This document shows positions 8,385 to 16,698 of a stretch of DNA of 64,000 bases, piece by piece. Source of the stretch: Bacteroidales bacterium UBA3289 (GTDB lineage Bacteria > Bacteroidota > Bacteroidia > Bacteroidales > UBA932). The stretch covers positions 24,465 through 88,464 of the forward strand of contig DETL01000008.1 in the NCBI GenBank assembly GCA_002361625.1, given 5' to 3'. Within the stretch, counting starts at the first letter, position 1. Every line of letters begins with the position of its first letter. The notes under the pieces are model-generated. The model was not told where the DNA came from and did no database searches. It saw only the letters and a list, made by a program, of their open reading frames with translations. The position numbers were made by a program, and so were the translations under genes.

Positions 8385-8903
8385 TTACTTCGTGGATTCC
8401 CGGTTCCTCTTCCTTAACCGTGCGCACCAAGTGCTCGGGGATTCCTCCATCACCAGTTTGAAAGCCTGGTTGAAGGTCGTATTGGAACGGAAACCGGCCA
8501 AATGGCCGAGTTCCGTCACCCGGAGCGACTTGTTTTTCCGGAAAAGTTCCATCGCATACATCACACGATAGTAGTTGATGTAGTTCCTGAAGTTCTTTCC
8601 GGAATAGTAATTAATGGTCTTGGAGAGGTACACCTTATTGGTAAACAGCGCATTGGAAAGATCGCCCAGGGAGAAGGACTCCACCAGGAAAGGTTTCCGG
8701 TCCGCCATGTACCGGCAACACCTGTCATACAGAAACTGGTCAACAGCGCCAGGCCCGTCTGCCTGCTGTGAAACGGTGTCGCGCCCCTTTTCAGGGGAGG
8801 AGGTCGGCCGGCGTCCCGGCCCGTGGAGGGCTTGGACCCGACCCAGGAAGTACACTCCGGTCAGGAGCGCCGGAGCGAAAAACAGCATCAGGGTTGCACT
8901 CAT
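8385..8903 (-). CDS. Membrane-tethered AraC-type transcription regulator
   Basis: A 172-residue protein. Residues 4-23 form one hydrophobic segment, followed by a Gly/Pro/Ser-rich linker (about 27-50) and then an AraC/XylS double helix-turn-helix domain. The second helix-turn-helix is recognisable as VTELGHLAGFRSNTTFNQAF followed by the usual conserved P. Bacteroidales have longer AraC proteins with multi-helix membrane or TPR sensor regions; here the sensor is reduced to one helix. It lies 33 bp after yitT on the same strand and is probably the last gene of the leuS-yitT unit. Target genes are not apparent. It may be a shortened descendant of a larger sensor-regulator, but I see no frameshift remnant upstream. 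Confidence 0.8.
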   Translation of the reverse strand: MSATLMLFFAPALLTGVYFLGRVQALHGPGRRPTSSPEKGRDTVSQQADGPGAVDQFLYDRCCRYMADRKPFLVESFSLGDLSNALFTNKVYLSKTINYYSGKNFRNYINYYRVMYAMELFRKNKSLRVTELGHLAGFRSNTTFNQAFKLVMEESPSTWCARLRKRNRESTK

Positions 8904-8936
8904 TCTCTGACGGTTTTTCGCCCGGCAGGGAGGCGC

Positions 8937-9917
8937 CTATTTTCCTTTGATGGACTCGAAGCCCTGGCCATACACGCCGTTCACGGACGAGACGGACAGG
9001 AAGGCGTTCGGGTCGATGACCTTGATATACTTGAGAAGCAGGTTCAGATCCGTCTTGCGGGTAATGACCATCAGGACCTCGGTCGGAGCCTGGGTGTACC
9101 AGCCCTTGCCGTTCAGGACGGTGACGCCCCGGTGCAGGTCATGCGTGATGGAATCGGCGATCTCCGCATACTTCTTGGACAGGATGAACAGCTGGACACT
9201 CTGCTGCGATCCCGAAAGGTAGGCATCGATCACCCGGCCGTTCACCGTCACGAGGATAAGGCCGTAGATAACCGTGGTCACCTTCTCGGAGAACGGCATG
9301 AGATGCGAAAGCGGCTGTCCATCGGCTCCCAGCAGCTGCTTTCCCGTCGTCGGATCCAGGTCCGGAACGATGGAGGGAATGAGCAGGGAGGACAGGATGA
9401 TGACGAAGTCCAAGTACAGGATTACCTTGCCCGGCGAGACATTGCGGTACTTCGTGTAGATGAGCGCAATGATATCCGTTCCGCCCGTGCTGCCGCCGTT
9501 GGAGATGGACATGCCGATGCCGATGCCGGCCATGACGCCGCCGCACAGGGTGGACATCAGCTTGCCGTTCTGCAGGGCAAGGGTCTGAATGATCTCCAGC
9601 GGAATCAGTTCCGGGAGGAAGCGAAGGCCTACGGACGCCAGGATAATGGCGTAGATGGTCTTGGCCCCGAATCCCATGCCGATCACGACCATGGCCACGG
9701 CGATGAGGATGGCGTTGATGACGAAGTAGGAGTAACCCATCTGGATCGCTCCTCCCGTGGCATACTGGATCATGGAGGCGATACCGGACACGCCACCGCC
9801 TACCAGGTTGTTGGGCATCAGGAAGATGGACCATCCCGTCACATAGATCAGAATGCCCAGGGTCACCAGGGCCCATTCCTTGATGATAGTCAGGGGTTTG
9901 CTTTTAAGTTTTGCCAT
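8937..9917 (-). CDS. YitT/DUF2179-family membrane protein
   Basis: A 326-residue integral inner-membrane protein with about five hydrophobic helices in residues 10-250 and a soluble C-terminal DUF2179 domain. The membrane part has the family signatures LMPNNLVGGGVSGIA and SNGGSTGGTDIIA. The C-terminal end includes the pattern VLMVITRKTDL and a terminal NGVYGQGFESIKG. Members are annotated as YitT transporters of unknown substrate. It starts 3 bp after the leuS stop codon, so the two are co-transcribed. Confidence 0.9.
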   Translation of the reverse strand: MAKLKSKPLTIIKEWALVTLGILIYVTGWSIFLMPNNLVGGGVSGIASMIQYATGGAIQMGYSYFVINAILIAVAMVVIGMGFGAKTIYAIILASVGLRFLPELIPLEIIQTLALQNGKLMSTLCGGVMAGIGIGMSISNGGSTGGTDIIALIYTKYRNVSPGKVILYLDFVIILSSLLIPSIVPDLDPTTGKQLLGADGQPLSHLMPFSEKVTTVIYGLILVTVNGRVIDAYLSGSQQSVQLFILSKKYAEIADSITHDLHRGVTVLNGKGWYTQAPTEVLMVITRKTDLNLLLKYIKVIDPNAFLSVSSVNGVYGQGFESIKGK

Positions 9918-9920
9918 AGT

Positions 9921-12677
9921 TTATTTGAGGACGACGTTGACGATTCGGCCCGGGACGACGATGACTTTCACAATGTGCTGATCACCTACGTAACGCGGGG
10001 TGGATTCATGGGCACGGACCAGCGCTTCCACGTCGGCCGGGGCCTTGTCGGCCGGGACATCGATGAAGAAACGGGTCTTTCCGTTGAAGGAGACGGGGTA
10101 CTTGACGGTGTTCTCCACCGTATATTCCTCGTGGTACTCCGGGAAAGCGGCATAAGTGATGGAATCCTCGTGGCCCAGCTGGTGCCACAGTTCTTCCGTA
10201 ATGTGCGGGGCGAACGGGGAAAGCAGGATGAGCAGCGGTTCCAGGATGGCCCGCTTGTGGCAGTTCTGCAATTCGTTCAAGGCGATCATGAAGGCCGACA
10301 CGGTCGTGTTGTAGGAGAAATTCTCGATATCCTCCTGCTCCTTGCCGATCAGTTTGTGCAGGGCCTTGAGTTCGTCCGCCGTGGGCTTTTCATCGGTGAC
10401 CAGCCAGTTGTCACGGTCCCAGAACAGGCGCCACACCTTCTTCAGGAAACGGTTCACGCCGTCGATGCCCTTGGTATCCCACGGCTTGGACTGCTCCACC
10501 GGCCCCAGGAACATCTCATAGAGACGGAGGGTATCCGCCCCGTAAGTGTCGCATACCTGGTCGGGATTCACGACATTGTACATGGACTTGGACATCTTCT
10601 CCACGGCCCAGCCGCAGATGTATTCGCCGTCCTCGAGGATGAACTCGGCGGTGGCGAACTCCGGACGCCAGGCCTTGAAGGCTTCGAGGTCCAGCCGGTC
10701 GTTCCGGACGATGTTGATATCGACATGGATCTCCGTCGTCTCATACTGGTCCTTGAGGCCGCAGGAGACGAAGGTATTGGTGTTCACGATCCGGTACACG
10801 AAGTTGGAGCGGCCCTGGATCATGCCCTGGTTGATGAGCTTGCGGAAGGGTTCGTCTTCGCACACGTAGCCGAGGTCATACAGGAACTTGTTCCAGAAGC
10901 GGCTGTAGATCAGGTGTCCCGTCGCATGCTCCGTACCTCCCACATACAGGTCCACACTGCGCCAGTACTCGTCCGCCTCGCGTGAAACGAGCGCCTTGTC
11001 GTTGTGCGGATCCATATACCGGAGATAGTAGGCGCTGGAGCCGGCGAAACCCGGCATCGTGCTGGTTTCCAGCGGATAACCGTCATAGGTCCAATCTTTT
11101 GCCCTGGCCAGCGGCGGTTCTCCTGCCTCGGTAGGTTTGTATTCGCTGATCTCCGGCAGGGTAAGCGGAAGCCTGTCGAAAGGAACCGGCGTCGCGATCC
11201 CGTCCTTGAAATAGATCGGGAAGGGTTCACCCCAGTAGCGCTGGCGGGAGAAGATGGCATCGCGGAGCCGGTAATTGACCTTCCGGCGTCCGAGTCCATG
11301 GGCCTCCACATAGTCGATGGCGGCCGGGATCGCCTCTTTCACGCTCATGCCCGTGAGGAAGCCGCTGTTGCACATCACGCCTTCCTTGGCATCATAGCTG
11401 GATTCGGAAACATCGGCCCCCTCGATGATCGGGACGATGGGGAGATTGAACTTCTTCGCGAAAGCATAGTCGCGGCTGTCGTGGGCAGGCACCGCCATGA
11501 TGGCGCCCGTACCGTAGCCTGCGAGGACATATTCGGCGATCCACACGGGGATCTTCTCCCCGGTGAGCGGATTCACGGCATAGGAGCCGGAGAACACGCC
11601 CGTCACCGCCTTGCCGGCGATGCGTTCGCGCTCGGTCTTCTTTTTGACCTGCTCCAGATAGGCCTCCACGGCCTCTTTCTGCGAGGCAGAGGTGAGTTTC
11701 TCCACCCATTCGCTCTCCGGAGCCAGGACCATGAAGGTCACGCCGAAGACGGTATCGGCCCGGGTGGTGAAGATGGTGACGTCGTGGGAAACGCCGTCGC
11801 ACTCCATCTTGAACACCATCTCGGCGCCCTGGGACTTGCCGATCCAGTTGCGCTGCATCTCCTTCAGGGAATCGGTCCAGTCCAGCCGCTCCAGGGAATC
11901 CAGGAGCCGGCCGGCATAGGCCGATACGCGGAGCTGCCATTGGGTCATCTTCTTCTGGAATACCGGATGGCCGCCGCGCTCGGAATAACCGTCCTTCACC
12001 TCATCATTGGCGAGAACCGTACCGAGGGCCGGGCACCAGTTCACGGTGGATTCGCCCTGGTAGGCGATGCGGTAGTGCATCAGGACATCGGCCTTCTCCT
12101 TGTCCGTGAATGCATTCCACTGCTGGGCAGTGAACTCGGGGGCATCGTTGTTCGCCGCATCCACGGCCGCGGAACCGCCCTTTTCGAAAGCGGCCACGAG
12201 TTCCTCGATGGGGCGCGCTTTCTGGAGTCCGTTGTCGTACCAGCTGCCGAACATCTTCAGGAAGGCCCACTGGGTCCACTTGTAATAGTCCGGATCCGAG
12301 GTACGGAACTCACGGTCCCAGTCGAACGAGAAACCGATGCGGTCCAGCTGGCTGCGATAACGCGCCACATTCTCGTGGGTGGTTTTCTCCGGATGCTGGC
12401 CGGTCTGGATGGCGTACTGCTCCGCCGGGAGGCCGAAGGCGTCATAACCCATCGGATGCAGGACGTTGAAGCCCTTCAGGCGCTTGTAACGGGCGAAGAT
12501 ATCGCTGGCAATGTAGCCCAGCGGATGTCCTACATGCAAGCCCGCTCCAGAAGGATAAGGGAACATGTCCAGGACATAGTATTTGGGCTTCCGGCTGTCA
12601 GGTTCCGCCCGGAAGGTCTTGTGGGCGGCCCACCACTGCTGCCACCGTTTCTCAATCTCGATAAAGTTGTATTCCAT
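9921..12677 (-). CDS. leuS: Leucyl-tRNA synthetase
   Basis: Charges tRNA-Leu in the cytosol. The 918-residue class I synthetase has the HIGH-type motif HVGH (residues 48-51) and the KMSKS motif in VEKMSKSMYN. Between them lies the CP1 editing domain with TTRADTVFGVTFMVLAPE and YGTGAIMAVPAHDSRD. The C-terminal anticodon-binding domain ends in the usual short strand domain. Length fits the bacterial type. It lies 6 bp after the M28-like gene and 3 bp before yitT, in one transcription unit. Confidence 0.98.
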   Translation of the reverse strand: MEYNFIEIEKRWQQWWAAHKTFRAEPDSRKPKYYVLDMFPYPSGAGLHVGHPLGYIASDIFARYKRLKGFNVLHPMGYDAFGLPAEQYAIQTGQHPEKTTHENVARYRSQLDRIGFSFDWDREFRTSDPDYYKWTQWAFLKMFGSWYDNGLQKARPIEELVAAFEKGGSAAVDAANNDAPEFTAQQWNAFTDKEKADVLMHYRIAYQGESTVNWCPALGTVLANDEVKDGYSERGGHPVFQKKMTQWQLRVSAYAGRLLDSLERLDWTDSLKEMQRNWIGKSQGAEMVFKMECDGVSHDVTIFTTRADTVFGVTFMVLAPESEWVEKLTSASQKEAVEAYLEQVKKKTERERIAGKAVTGVFSGSYAVNPLTGEKIPVWIAEYVLAGYGTGAIMAVPAHDSRDYAFAKKFNLPIVPIIEGADVSESSYDAKEGVMCNSGFLTGMSVKEAIPAAIDYVEAHGLGRRKVNYRLRDAIFSRQRYWGEPFPIYFKDGIATPVPFDRLPLTLPEISEYKPTEAGEPPLARAKDWTYDGYPLETSTMPGFAGSSAYYLRYMDPHNDKALVSREADEYWRSVDLYVGGTEHATGHLIYSRFWNKFLYDLGYVCEDEPFRKLINQGMIQGRSNFVYRIVNTNTFVSCGLKDQYETTEIHVDINIVRNDRLDLEAFKAWRPEFATAEFILEDGEYICGWAVEKMSKSMYNVVNPDQVCDTYGADTLRLYEMFLGPVEQSKPWDTKGIDGVNRFLKKVWRLFWDRDNWLVTDEKPTADELKALHKLIGKEQEDIENFSYNTTVSAFMIALNELQNCHKRAILEPLLILLSPFAPHITEELWHQLGHEDSITYAAFPEYHEEYTVENTVKYPVSFNGKTRFFIDVPADKAPADVEALVRAHESTPRYVGDQHIVKVIVVPGRIVNVVLK

Positions 12678-12683
12678 AGGTAA

Positions 12684-14060
12684 TTAGTTGATTCTCTTTC
12701 CGTTGATTCCAAGGGTTCCCTTGGAGGTCTTTTCCAGGCGGAAGTCCACGGGGATCGTAACCGCCACGCGGACTTTCTTACCCCGATGACGTCCGGGCCG
12801 CCATTTCGGGGAGGCCGAGATCACCCGCACCGCCTCGTCATCCAGCGAGGTGTGGATTCCCCGTGAGACACGCACGTCCCGGACATTGCCGCTTTCATCG
12901 ATGATAAAATCCACCAGGACCCGTCCCTGGATGCCGTTCTCCTGCGCATACTTCGGATACCTCAGATACTGGTACACCCACTTTTCCAGGAAGAAGGAGG
13001 GGTCGTCGGAAGTCAGGAAAACCGGCTTCACGTCGCAGTCATTCCAGGAAATGGCGTTTTCCGGAACCGACGAGGAAGCCTGGCTGTCCTGCCGGAACAG
13101 GGGACGCGGCCCGTTGGCCAGGGACATCGTATAGTTATAGATATATTCCAGTTCCCGCTCCATTCCGTCGAAATCCACGATGCTGTAGGAGTCTCGGCCG
13201 GTGTCATGCTCCGGATACCGGCCGGTCGTGAACAGGACGGAGGGAATCTCCCGGTCATAAAAGGCACGGTGATCGGAGGAATAGGGTTCGACGGTCGTCA
13301 ACTCGGCCTGGATGGGAAGCAGTTCCCCCTGGAGATTCCGGACAATGCGGTTCAAGTCCTCGTTGGAGGAAGTGTAGGCGTAAAAACCCAGTTCGGCAGT
13401 TCCGAGCATGTCCAGGTTCACCATGGCGTCGATACGGGGCGTGTCGGAGAAGGAACGGTTCAGGAAATACCAGGAACCCGCCAGGGTCTCCCGGGAGGCG
13501 CCGAAAGCCACGAAAAGGATATTGCGGCGGATCAGGACCCGGTTCGTCGAAAGCCGGGCGGCCAGTTCAAGGAGCATCGCGAGGCCGGAAGCGTTCCCAT
13601 TGGCCCCGAAATAGATGCGGGGGGTCTCCACACCATCCACCAGGTAGGTGTCCATTCCCAGGTTATCCAGCCGGGCACCGATTACGATATACCTGTCATT
13701 CAAGGCCTTGTCCCATCCCGGAAGGAAACCGATGACATTGCGGGAGTTCAATGTGTCCACCCCTTCCCGGGCAATTCCGAATTCCTGCCCGTCCGCCGGA
13801 GAGATCAGGTCGATTCCATGCTCCTCCAGAAAGCGGGACACATACCGGGCGGCTTCCTTCTCCCCTTCCGATCCGGCCTTACGCCCTTCGAGGGCCGCGG
13901 ATGAAAGGTAGGAGACATGCTCCTTGAGGGCATGGACCGTCTCCGAATCGTACAGGTCGTCATAACCGGATGCTCCCGTCCTGAACTGGGCCGGGAGGGT
14001 TGTCGTGAGGAGCAGCAGGGCTGCCGCAAGAAGGAATCGTCTGGTCATCTTGTCATTCAT
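12684..14060 (-). CDS. Degenerate M28-peptidase domain fused to a TonB C-terminal-type domain
   Basis: A 458-residue exported protein: signal peptide (residues 1-24), M28 aminopeptidase-like domain (about 40-315), linker, and TonB C-terminal domain (about 358-441, with YPKYAQENGIQGRV). The M28 fold signatures can be aligned, but the catalytic residues are mostly gone. The usual AHxDH is ARLDN (129-133), DDNASG is NGNASG (154-159), and the FGAEE pair is FGASR (186-190). Only the later Asp (NLDMLG, 217) and His (SDH, 264) remain. It is therefore probably not a zinc peptidase and may bind peptides or the cell wall. Its start overlaps the SPOR lipoprotein by 8 bp, and leuS follows after 6 bp. Confidence 0.85.
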   Translation of the reverse strand: MNDKMTRRFLLAAALLLLTTTLPAQFRTGASGYDDLYDSETVHALKEHVSYLSSAALEGRKAGSEGEKEAARYVSRFLEEHGIDLISPADGQEFGIAREGVDTLNSRNVIGFLPGWDKALNDRYIVIGARLDNLGMDTYLVDGVETPRIYFGANGNASGLAMLLELAARLSTNRVLIRRNILFVAFGASRETLAGSWYFLNRSFSDTPRIDAMVNLDMLGTAELGFYAYTSSNEDLNRIVRNLQGELLPIQAELTTVEPYSSDHRAFYDREIPSVLFTTGRYPEHDTGRDSYSIVDFDGMERELEYIYNYTMSLANGPRPLFRQDSQASSSVPENAISWNDCDVKPVFLTSDDPSFFLEKWVYQYLRYPKYAQENGIQGRVLVDFIIDESGNVRDVRVSRGIHTSLDDEAVRVISASPKWRPGRHRGKKVRVAVTIPVDFRLEKTSKGTLGINGKRIN

Positions 14061-14586
14061 TGATCAAAATCCAACCGTCCTTCGGGCAAATTCCGTTCCC
14101 ACGCAGTTCACGCAGTTTCTGCACCGTTTCATTCAGGCTGTTGGACGGGCATACGGAAATGGCCAGAAGACCGTTCCGGAAGCTCACGATCGTCGCCGTA
14201 TAACCGGCCGCGGTACACTGGTTCAGTTTCCGTTCCGCATAGGAGCGGGTCCGGAAAGCCCCCACGATGATGCTGTAGCGGGCTTCCAGTTTGGTCGTAT
14301 AAAGCCCTCCGAGTTTCGAGGGATTGAGGATCGTCCCCTTGATCTGGGACAGGGAATCCAGCAGGTGCGTCTCCAGGGCGGCCAGGGAATCGGCCATCCG
14401 CTGACGGACTTCCTCCAGGGAGTCCAGTTCCGCCTGCAGGCGGATTTCCTCCTGGATGCGCTCCATCTCGATCCGCCTCGTTTCGATCTCCTCGGAAGTG
14501 GGGCGCCCGGCCAGGAAACGGAAAAAGTCACAGCTGCTGACAAGCAGCGTGGCGGCACAGAGAGAAAGTAGGACGGCCCGTTTCAT
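14053..14586 (-). CDS. SPOR-domain lipoprotein
   Basis: A 177-residue lipoprotein with lipobox LLVSSC near residue 20, a charged helical segment (about 30-90) and a C-terminal SPOR-like domain (about 105-175: YSIIVGAFRTRSYAERKLNQ and so on). SPOR domains bind denuded glycan strands of peptidoglycan, so a cell-wall or division-site role is likely. I chose the ATG at 14586; a GTG two codons upstream is possible. A promoter with exact -33/-7 spacing lies 23 bp upstream, so this gene starts the unit continuing into the M28-like gene and leuS. Confidence 0.82.
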   Translation of the reverse strand: MKRAVLLSLCAATLLVSSCDFFRFLAGRPTSEEIETRRIEMERIQEEIRLQAELDSLEEVRQRMADSLAALETHLLDSLSQIKGTILNPSKLGGLYTTKLEARYSIIVGAFRTRSYAERKLNQCTAAGYTATIVSFRNGLLAISVCPSNSLNETVQKLRELRGNGICPKDGWILINE

Positions 14587-14608
14587 AGACACCAGTTTTA
14601 TTAACTTG

Positions 14609-14639
14609 CAAAGTTAATGGTTTTTCATTCGCCTTCAAA
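14609..14639 (-). promoter_or_regulatory. Promoter of the SPOR-M28-leuS-yitT-araC unit
   Basis: TTTG (14636-14639), exactly 19 bp, then TAACTTTG (14609-14616) on the minus strand. The -33 box lies in the 3' end of phoH, giving an internal promoter between two gene runs. Confidence 0.82.
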
Positions 14640-15590
14640 ATCGCCGGGGCGGTTTTCGTGCGCGTCGAAGGCCTTGACAATCTTCGTCACCAGCGGATGA
14701 CGTACAATGTCCTCGTTCCGGAAAGTGATGGTAGCCACGCCTTTAAGTCCTTTCAGGAGCTGGATGCCCGTCAGCAGTCCCGAATCGGAGCGACGCGGAA
14801 GGTCGATCTGCGTCGCGTCTCCCGTGACGATGAACTTCGCGCTCGTTCCCATACGGGTCAGGAACATCTTGAGCTGGCCGAGGTTCGTGTTCTGCGCCTC
14901 GTCCAGGATCACGCAGGCCCGGTCCAGCGTCCGGCCGCGCATGTAGGCCAGCGGAGCGATCTGGATGGTTCCGTCGGCCATGAACTCCTGCAGTTTCCGG
15001 GACGGGATCATGTCTTCCAGCGCATCGTACAGCGGCTGGAGATACGGATCCAGCTTGTCCTTGAGGTCGCCCGGGAGGAAGCCCAGCCGCTCCCCCGCCT
15101 CCACGGCGGGACGTGTGAGGATGATCCGCTTGATCTCCCGGTTCTTGAGCGCCCTCACCGCCAGGGCGATGGCGATATAGGTCTTTCCCGTCCCGGCAGG
15201 GCCCACAGCGAAGATCAGGTCATTGTCGAAGTATGCCTTGACCAGTTCCTCCTGCGTCTTGTTCCGGGCCCGGATCGGCTTCCCGTCCGTACCGTGGACG
15301 ATGATCGCATCTCCGGTCAGGCGGAACTTTTCCGCGGACGTGGTTCCGTCGAAAATGTCCTCCACGTCATACACGGTGAGGTTCATTTTCCGGTGCCGGC
15401 GCTCGATGAGTTCCCCGAACCGGACCTGGAATTCCTCGATGTCGCTCTCGCGGCCTTCCAGAATCAGTTCATGTCCCCGCGCCACCACTTTCATGTGCGG
15501 GAAATAGGAGCAGAACTCGGTGAGGATCTTGTTGCCGGCCCCGTAAAGCTCCACAGGGTCAATGGCTTCCAGCTGGATGGTTTTCTTCAT
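14625..15590 (-). CDS. phoH: PhoH-family ATPase
   Basis: A 321-residue cytosolic P-loop protein. It has an N-terminal KH-like region (1-80), Walker A GPAGTGKT at residues 130-137, Walker B VILDEAQN and the following QLKMFLTRMG and VTGDATQIDLP motifs typical of PhoH/PhoL. The family is linked to RNA metabolism and often sits near ybeY, which is not present here. Its first codons overlap the end of the CapA-like gene by 32 bp. Confidence 0.95.
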   Translation of the reverse strand: MKKTIQLEAIDPVELYGAGNKILTEFCSYFPHMKVVARGHELILEGRESDIEEFQVRFGELIERRHRKMNLTVYDVEDIFDGTTSAEKFRLTGDAIIVHGTDGKPIRARNKTQEELVKAYFDNDLIFAVGPAGTGKTYIAIALAVRALKNREIKRIILTRPAVEAGERLGFLPGDLKDKLDPYLQPLYDALEDMIPSRKLQEFMADGTIQIAPLAYMRGRTLDRACVILDEAQNTNLGQLKMFLTRMGTSAKFIVTGDATQIDLPRRSDSGLLTGIQLLKGLKGVATITFRNEDIVRHPLVTKIVKAFDAHENRPGDFEGE

Positions 15591-16698
15591 GGATTTTCTT
15601 GTATGTGGCTAGCATGTCGGTATGGTCGGACTTCACCCGCCACAGGGAGTCCGGCAAAGTGACGGGCACGGCGGAATAGGAATCTTCCACCATCCCGGGT
15701 TTCGTGCACCAGAGGTATTCGTAGGCCGGTTCCAGCAGCCGGGGATCCTGGTTGCGTTCCAGCACGATCTTCAGCGTGACCGCCATCTCCAGGCGGGAAT
15801 TCAGGTCGTTCTGGTTGGAGAGCGCATTCCCCAGCGAATAGATGACGGGTGCCCCGCCGATGTACTGGACGTCCTGGATCACATGCGGATGGGCCCCGAC
15901 AATCACATCGGCCCCGTTCTCCACCAGCCAGCGGGCCAGTTCTTCCTGCTCCTGGTCATGATGGAGCCGGTATTCGATGCCCCAGTGCGGGAACACCATC
16001 ACCAGGTCCGCCTCCGAAGCCTTCGCCCGCTCGAGCATGGGCAGGATCTCGGCTTTACGCATGTAATTGACCTTGGGCCATTTGTCCCAGGGGCCGACAT
16101 TGGTCCCGTAGGTAAAGTTGACAATGGCGATCCGAAGTCCCCGGACATGGAGCATCAAGGGGTTCAGGAGCGTATCGGCCGCAGCCGTCGCGGCGATACC
16201 CGTGTACATGAGCCCTTTCTGTTCCAGGACCTCGATCGTGCGCTTGATTCCCGCCGTCCCCTTGTCCAGGATATGGTTGTTCGCCGTCAGGAACACGTCG
16301 AAGCCGATGTCGGAAAGATACTGCGGATACTCGTCCGGCCCGGAGAACGCCGGATAACCCGTATGGGGTTTCCCGGCCAGCGGGAACTCCATATTGCCGA
16401 TGGCCAGGTCCGCTCCCCCGATCCGGTCTTCGATATGCTTGAAGAAGGTGCCGAACCCGTGCTCTTCCGCACTCTTGGACACGGCCCGGTGGCTCATGAT
16501 GTCCCCGACGATGAAGATGGACACGGTGTCGGGTTTCGGCGGAAGCAGGTCGAATTCCAGCGGCCAGAGGGTTTCCAGGACCGGTCCGGTTGTGAGATTC
16601 CTGTCCGGCAGCCGCTGCGCGAAGGCAGCCGTGCCGGACAGGAACATGTAAATCAGTGTGATGCAGACCGGTAGCTTACTCGGCACCGACGATCGCAT
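15559..16698 (-). CDS. CapA/PgsA-type metallophosphatase-like protein
   Basis: A 379-residue exported protein with an N-terminal signal peptide ending TAAFAQ. It has the ordered motifs of the poly-gamma-glutamate CapA family: IFIVGDIMSHR, IGNMEFPL, TANNHILDKG, FPHWGIEY, GAHPHVIQ and YSLGNALSNQ, which carry the Asp/Asn/His ligands of a calcineurin-like fold. CapA relatives act on capsule polymers, but no capB or capC is here, so the substrate is unknown. The ATG at 16698 places the signal peptide correctly and overlaps the upstream TPR gene end by 23 bp. Confidence 0.88.
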   Translation of the reverse strand: MRSSVPSKLPVCITLIYMFLSGTAAFAQRLPDRNLTTGPVLETLWPLEFDLLPPKPDTVSIFIVGDIMSHRAVSKSAEEHGFGTFFKHIEDRIGGADLAIGNMEFPLAGKPHTGYPAFSGPDEYPQYLSDIGFDVFLTANNHILDKGTAGIKRTIEVLEQKGLMYTGIAATAAADTLLNPLMLHVRGLRIAIVNFTYGTNVGPWDKWPKVNYMRKAEILPMLERAKASEADLVMVFPHWGIEYRLHHDQEQEELARWLVENGADVIVGAHPHVIQDVQYIGGAPVIYSLGNALSNQNDLNSRLEMAVTLKIVLERNQDPRLLEPAYEYLWCTKPGMVEDSYSAVPVTLPDSLWRVKSDHTDMLATYKKIHEENHPAGSH

